In this document: in pieces, positions 59,681 through 64,000 of the stretch
How positions within the stretch are numbered: the first letter of the stretch is position 1
How the letters are laid out: each line of letters begins with the position of its first letter
Source of the DNA: Bugula neritina
Lineage: Eukaryota > Bryozoa > Gymnolaemata > Cheilostomatida > Bugulidae
DNA: 64,000 nucleotides
Assembly (NCBI GenBank): GCA_964035545.1
Contig: OZ037767.1
Coordinates: 10,034,207 to 10,098,206 of the forward strand
Direction: 5' to 3'
Program-made: the position numbers and the translations under genes
The notes under the pieces: model-generated
Told to the model about the DNA's origin: nothing
Database searches by the model: none
What the model saw: the letters and a program-made list of their open reading frames with translations, nothing else

Positions 59681-60339
59681 GTGCTGGGACTAGTAGGTAA
59701 GAACATGCTGGTGTTAGACAAGTTCAAAGAGGGATCATTTGTTATTAAGGTGATGTTAGTTCATTTCAATATTTTGTGTTTCAAAGATGTGCATGCAGAG
59801 CCAGGGCAAGCAGAAGATGTGTTTGCTGACACAGTTTCTAATCAGCCATCTCATAGGGTCTTATCTGACGAGTCCCTCAGCTCATCTACTAGGAGAAGTA
59901 AGTTATACTATACTAAGGGAAGTAAGTATATACTATACTAAGGGAAGTAAGTTATACTATACTAAGGGAAGTGACACTCATATAGATGTGTGTGGTCATT
60001 TTATTAAAAATCAGGTCGGGCTGTGCTATTCGGCATCAGTACATCAGATCTGTTTTATCTGTTATTCCTAAATATATAAGATTGGTTGAAGTGCCTCACG
60101 TGACACGCTATACGGCTGGTTGAAGTGACATGCTGCATGCAGTGCATACTCATATTGTGACACGTATGATCAGGTGCTGCCATTTCTTACCTCCCAGGTG
60201 TTGCAGAAGAATAGTGATGTCGGGGAGTTGTCGTCCGCCAAGCAGATTATTCTTACGAAATGCAGCTGAATGGTTAAACTCGTTAAGTATTTCGAGGAGA
60301 CAAAGTGTACTATATATTTACTATTGGAGTATGCTCAAG
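59681..60339 (+). pseudogene. RPS6KC1-like kinase N-lobe exons with a nonsense codon
   Basis: Exon 59681-59749 encodes VLGLVGKNMLVLDKFKEGSF, matching the start of the RPS6KC1/RPS6KL1 kinase-like domain. Exon 60198-60339 continues (VLQKNSDVGELSSAKQIILTK, then MVKLVKYFEETKCTIYLLLEYAQG), covering the beta3-beta5 region. A TGA at 60267-60269 interrupts it in frame. Between them 59787-59897 is a possible phase 1-1 serine-rich exon (DVFADTVSNQPSHRVLSDES) whose donor GTAAGT opens a short copy of the splice-donor-like minisatellite (59898-59970). The combination suggests a decayed copy, or a gene using other exons. Confidence 0.65.
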
Positions 60340-60511
60340 GTAAGCCTGTTCCCGAAGACTCATGTATTTTGACCCTATTACTAGAAATGCTTCATTTAGT
60401 ATCAAAATATTTCAGGCAATACTGGGTGTCTATTAGTTGGGAATCATTGCTGTTTCAGGTATGACGTGGCAGTACATACACACCTACCTTCACAGCAGCT
60501 TACGGGAGCAA

Positions 60512-61834
60512 TAACCTGAAGGTTTTGTTTGCATCAATACAACTGAAATCATGCACGGAAGATGGTTAATTTAAAACATTATGTAATTACAATTATCTGG
60601 AAAATATATTACAAATAACCTTAAGACGATTTTAATGTTTTTAGCTAACATCAAAATAATTTCTTTTATTTGACATCTTAATCAATTCTAGGTTTTATAT
60701 ATGCTATTACGTTGCAGTGTTTGAAGATGTATAACAAATGCTATACATAATACTAGTAATACAAGTTTTTATATCCTACATCATCATTGAATGCGCAGGC
60801 ATAACAAAAGAACATAACAGAAGAAAATAATATTTTAAAAATGCTCAATAATGAATGAAGACATAAAGAATGACAGAATGGTGCATTAGTTATATGTCTA
60901 TTGACCTGATCATTCTAAAATTATTGCTCTTAATATGTAACCTTGATATACATTGCGAATATTTATATGAATATAATTACGATGTTTTTGATAATTACAT
61001 GCCTAGTGGCCTTTATTCTGGCCATTTTGTTTTTTATACGATAGTAAGTATTTTATAACGTTATATATTATAATGTTTTGATAATATCAAAATTACGCTA
61101 TGCTATCAATATATTTCAATAAAAGATGTGAACTGTTTTATAAATGCTAAGGAAATTTTCCTTTTTGTTACAGACTCTTCTAAACAAGGAAAAGCTCAAG
61201 GAACTTTTACCTTTTCAATATTATATATTATAATAATTTATGTAATATTGTAAACGATTGAAACAACTGTCAATAACACCTTGCATCACAGTGTATTTTA
61301 TAATTGGCTGACCCGCTGTGCAGTGCTGCGGTTATGTGGTCGCAGTAACATTGCATTCCGTACGGTTGCGTGTCTGACCTGTAGGCCGTTCGGTGCGATT
61401 TGATTGACTTAGTTGACTCGGTCTGATGAATTCCCGCATTTTTTGTTTTGTAACTTGCGCGGCAAAGTAATTGGGTCATCGGCAGTATTAGAACAGCAGA
61501 CGACAAGTCAGTGATTAAAAAGTTGTGTTTTAATCAAAAGTCGCACAAGAAGATAAAGTTGTATTAGTCTTAAAGTTACTCAAGCAGATAGAGTTATATT
61601 CATCTTAAAGTTACACAAATAGTTAGCATTTCATGAGATTAAAGAGAACTAAAGACTTCACGTTGGTGTTTAAAATAATAAAGTAAATACATCATCAGTG
61701 AACTTCATTTCCAAAGTCTCTGAATTGCTACAAACATGTTAGCAAAATAATACTTTATACATTATATGTGTGTAATGTTCTTAAAAGTTTTACCAGTTGG
61801 AGTGGTTGACTTTTACAGTGATCGTGAGATGATT
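60512..61834 (+). repeat. Right copy of the segmental duplication (partner 1550-2319)
   Basis: Same order of sequence as 1550-2319, with an additional block at about 61250-61740 absent from the left copy. Contains the 83-bp identical segment 60970-61052. Ends inside the exon starting at 61819. Confidence 0.8.
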
Positions 61835-62110
61835 TTAAGGGGGTTTATCATTATTGGCAAAGCCATGTCACTTCTTCTTACTGGAGTTCAAGGTGAGACA
61901 ATTCCCATGTCAGTCATGAACAGCAATAAATAGTATTATTGGGGATTGCCTTCCCAAACTTATGTTGGTGTTTGACAAGGTGACAGTGATGAAAGTTGAA
62001 GAAGTGTTGTGAAACGTAAAACAGCCGAGTATCTGGTGTATGTGGAGAAGTTGCACCACCGCTACCTGGACAGCAGTGGTACAGATCATAGCAGGTGGAG
62101 ACAATTACAA
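61819..62110 (+). pseudogene. RPS6KC1-like MIT-domain exons with a premature stop
   Basis: Exon 61819-61892 ends GKAMSLLLTGVQ and splices (gtgaga ... gacaag) to 61980-62110, which reads GDSDES, then a TGA at 61997-61999, then RSVVKRKTAEYLVYVEKLHHRYLDS and RWRQLQ. This is the MIT helix-hairpin of RPS6KC1/RPS6KL1. A CGA arginine would fit at the stop. The end of the exon is in phase 0 and would join directly to VLGLVGKN of the exon type at 59681, but that exon lies upstream, so gene order is reversed. The donor is a weak GTCTCT. Not functional as read. Confidence 0.75.
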
Positions 62111-62149
62111 GTCTCTCGGCCTGTGGCCAGACTGCAAACAGGTCTTTAT

Positions 62150-62290
62150 GCAAGATGTTATCAAAATAAAACTTTATACAGTAGGCCTGTGTGTGTAATG
62201 TTAAAAAGTTTGCAGTTGAAATGGCTGGTTTTTCAGTAAGCATGAGATGATTCTAAGGGAGTTTATCGCTGTTAACAACGTATTTGGAGA
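62150..62290 (+). repeat. Third, diverged copy of the exon-bearing segment end
   Basis: ATCAAAATAAAACTTTATACAGTAGGCCTGTGTGTGTAATG and TTTTTCAGTAAGCATGAGATGATTCTAAGGGAGTTTATCGC parallel 61741-61850 and 2223-2320, including the acceptor site. Its exon-like frame (HEMILREFIAVNNVFGE) is partly like the exon at 2304. Confidence 0.6.
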
Positions 62291-62559
62291 GCTTTTCTGG
62301 GCAAACAAGAAGCCACTGTACTAAAGAACCAACAGTCAAATGTATTTTTTATTGAAAAATTGCTTACACGCTTTGCTTTTTGCAAGTACAAAAACTTTTC
62401 CTAAATTTGGAAATATGAAATGCTGATATAAAATATTTCATATAGCAGAAGAAATTGCATATTTTAAAATGATAAACAGGCTGTATGTTTTTATTTGATA
62501 GAGGAATAGAGACGAATAGGGATCTAATGAAAAAAGAAAGTGAAAAATCAAAGCAGCCA

Positions 62560-63200
62560 AAAATTAGAAAAGCAACCATTGAAAAGATCCAATTAATAGA
62601 TAGGCCTACTCCTCAAACGAAAAAAAACAGATCGAGAGAGAAATAATTTATTACAGACCCCAAAAACTAGAGAGTAATGGGCGTTACTCTACCAAATATT
62701 TTTCTGCACTAAAATGTAAGGATCAGCTGATAGCCAGAAATGCAAATATTTAAAGAAAAGCGTCCATTCTACCACGCATTGCAACCAATCCTCTTTCTAG
62801 TTGATTTTCTCCAACAGGTGCACACCGTCAATCTTTGACCCAAAATTGTGTTTACTTTCACACTGTTTGAAGATCAGACTAAAATAAACTTGACATGAAA
62901 TATTCAACAAACAATTGTTGAAGGAATAGAACTAATACTCCTCCGCAAACCGAAAAAGCAAAGACGAGAATCATTTATCATGAACCTAACAGGCTAAACA
63001 TGCACAGTTTCCGTCTACCTCGAATTCACACCATTTGGAAATATTAAAACAATTAATCAACCAAATATTCATAAAGTCACTGTGGAAGAACTAAAATTAA
63101 TCAACACCCCTCAGACTGGAAAGGTAGAGGCTAGAGTTGTCAGCTACAAACCAAATAAGCTGCAGTGGAATGGCTACGGTTGGAGATTTGCAAAAACATA
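62560..63200 (+). repeat. Degenerate tandem exon-like repeats
   Basis: Three related blocks (about 62573-62700, 62910-63000, 63075-63200) translate with stops to a common pattern. The best is TVEELKLINTPQTGKVEARV followed by SYKPNKLQWNGYGW. A fourth lies at 59017-59120. Upstream halves share TTTAC-TTTC-CACACTGTTTGAA. They look like decayed duplicates of one exon; family not recognised. Confidence 0.4.
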
Positions 63201-63960
63201 AACTCAAAAAACTGCCAATGTGCAACATTCCTACAACTATTCTAATCACAGAACCATAGTATTTGACAATTAAATAGTTTTAGACTAGTCCTTTTAAAGG
63301 AGTCCACCAACAAAAATTAGCTGAAACAATCTATATAAAGCAACAAAAATATCAACGTTAATTTAATATACAACATTACTTAGTACCGTGTTGAAGCTAT
63401 AGTAATATTTTTATGCTGATAAACTTTGACTGATTCAGCACAATTTTTGTTGTACATTTTTCAAGTTTTAATTCTGTTTTATTTTTATATTAAAAGAATA
63501 GTATATCTCTCTACTTACATAATATTTCAAAATGTTATTATTTTCTTTAGCTTAATCAATAATTTCCACCCCTTTATCTCATGTCATGCATACAATTTAA
63601 CATAGCGTCCTGACTTTTAAATTTCATTTAATGTATAACTCTCAAGATGGATACAGTACTGTCCCAAATATTAGCTTACTTTGATAAATAAAGTTGTAAA
63701 TAAACAAAATGTTTCCAGTTTACTATTTTGATAATGAAAAATAGAGTATTTATATTATATTTCGTTTGATATATGTAATTTTTACTCATCAATAGCCAAA
63801 GACCTCCTCTCCTAAGCCCTTTCTTTTGCTTCACAATTCACTTATAGCATCTCAAATGAGCACCGAGAACAGTTTTAGAACACTGATAAAATCTATCCTC
63901 ATCTTCAATTCTGAACAATGAGCAAAAATTACAGTAATTCTGAAGTTACTATACAAAACT

Positions 63961-64000
63961 ATGGCGGCGCTGAAACTTGCCAACCTATTTGCTAAGTTTG
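63961..64000 (+). CDS. Possible gene start at the window edge
   Basis: ATGGCGGCGCTGAAACTTGCC opens MAALKLANLFAKF, locally GC-richer than its surroundings and with an amphipathic, basic, mitochondrial-targeting-like character. Truncated by the end of the window, so identity cannot be judged. Confidence 0.3.
   Translation, partial: MAALKLANLFAKF

Overview
This window is animal nuclear DNA: AT-rich, with intron-split genes carrying GT-AG junctions, decayed LTR, LINE, Penelope-like and SINE copies, TA microsatellites and fold-back elements. The gene content (a rhomboid-related protease with an EF-hand, a heparan-sulfate 6-O-sulfotransferase, an RPS6KC1-like PX/MIT/kinase family) fits an invertebrate. 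The species cannot be named from sequence alone.

Layout. (1) 1.5-23.4 kb is a locus of segmental duplication. A two-exon cassette from the C-terminal kinase-like domain of an RPS6KC1-like gene occurs five times on the + strand. All ten exons are open and the exon phases are symmetric. Two full-length Ty3/gypsy LTR retrotransposons on the - strand (4.67-12.05 and 13.51-20.87 kb) sit at the same site of the repeat with the same 4-bp target duplication, so element and host segment were probably copied together. Each has an extra zinc-finger ORF downstream of pol, a TATA-like box before it, and a primer-binding site matching tRNA-Leu(AAG). (2) 23.5-24.35 kb holds three phase-matched exons of an unresolved gene with a basic/cysteine-rich end. 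(3) 30.0-37.3 kb is a complete nine-exon rhomboid-related protease gene (+). (4) 38.6-43.8 kb is a complete six-exon heparan-sulfate 6-O-sulfotransferase gene (-). (5) 44-58.4 kb is repeat-rich, with one small two-exon gene for a secreted cysteine-rich peptide (50.0-50.8 kb), a LINE reverse-transcriptase relic, a tRNA-headed inverted-repeat element, and a Penelope-like element whose 3' tail is split by a 3.6-kb inverted-repeat transposon and whose tail copies carry hammerhead ribozymes, one with an intact core. (6) 59.7-62.3 kb returns to RPS6KC1-like exons (kinase N-lobe, then MIT domain, in reversed gene order, with nonsense codons) and a second copy of the segment at 1.55-2.32 kb. The last 40 bases may open a new gene.

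The two clearly functional genes act in the secretory/membrane system: intramembrane proteolysis and Golgi heparan-sulfate modification. The rest records repeated local duplication of RPS6KC1-like exons with nested mobile elements. Strongest leads: the phase-symmetric kinase-exon cassette array, the zinc-finger third ORF of the gypsy element, the splice-donor-like minisatellite, and the hammerhead ribozyme.
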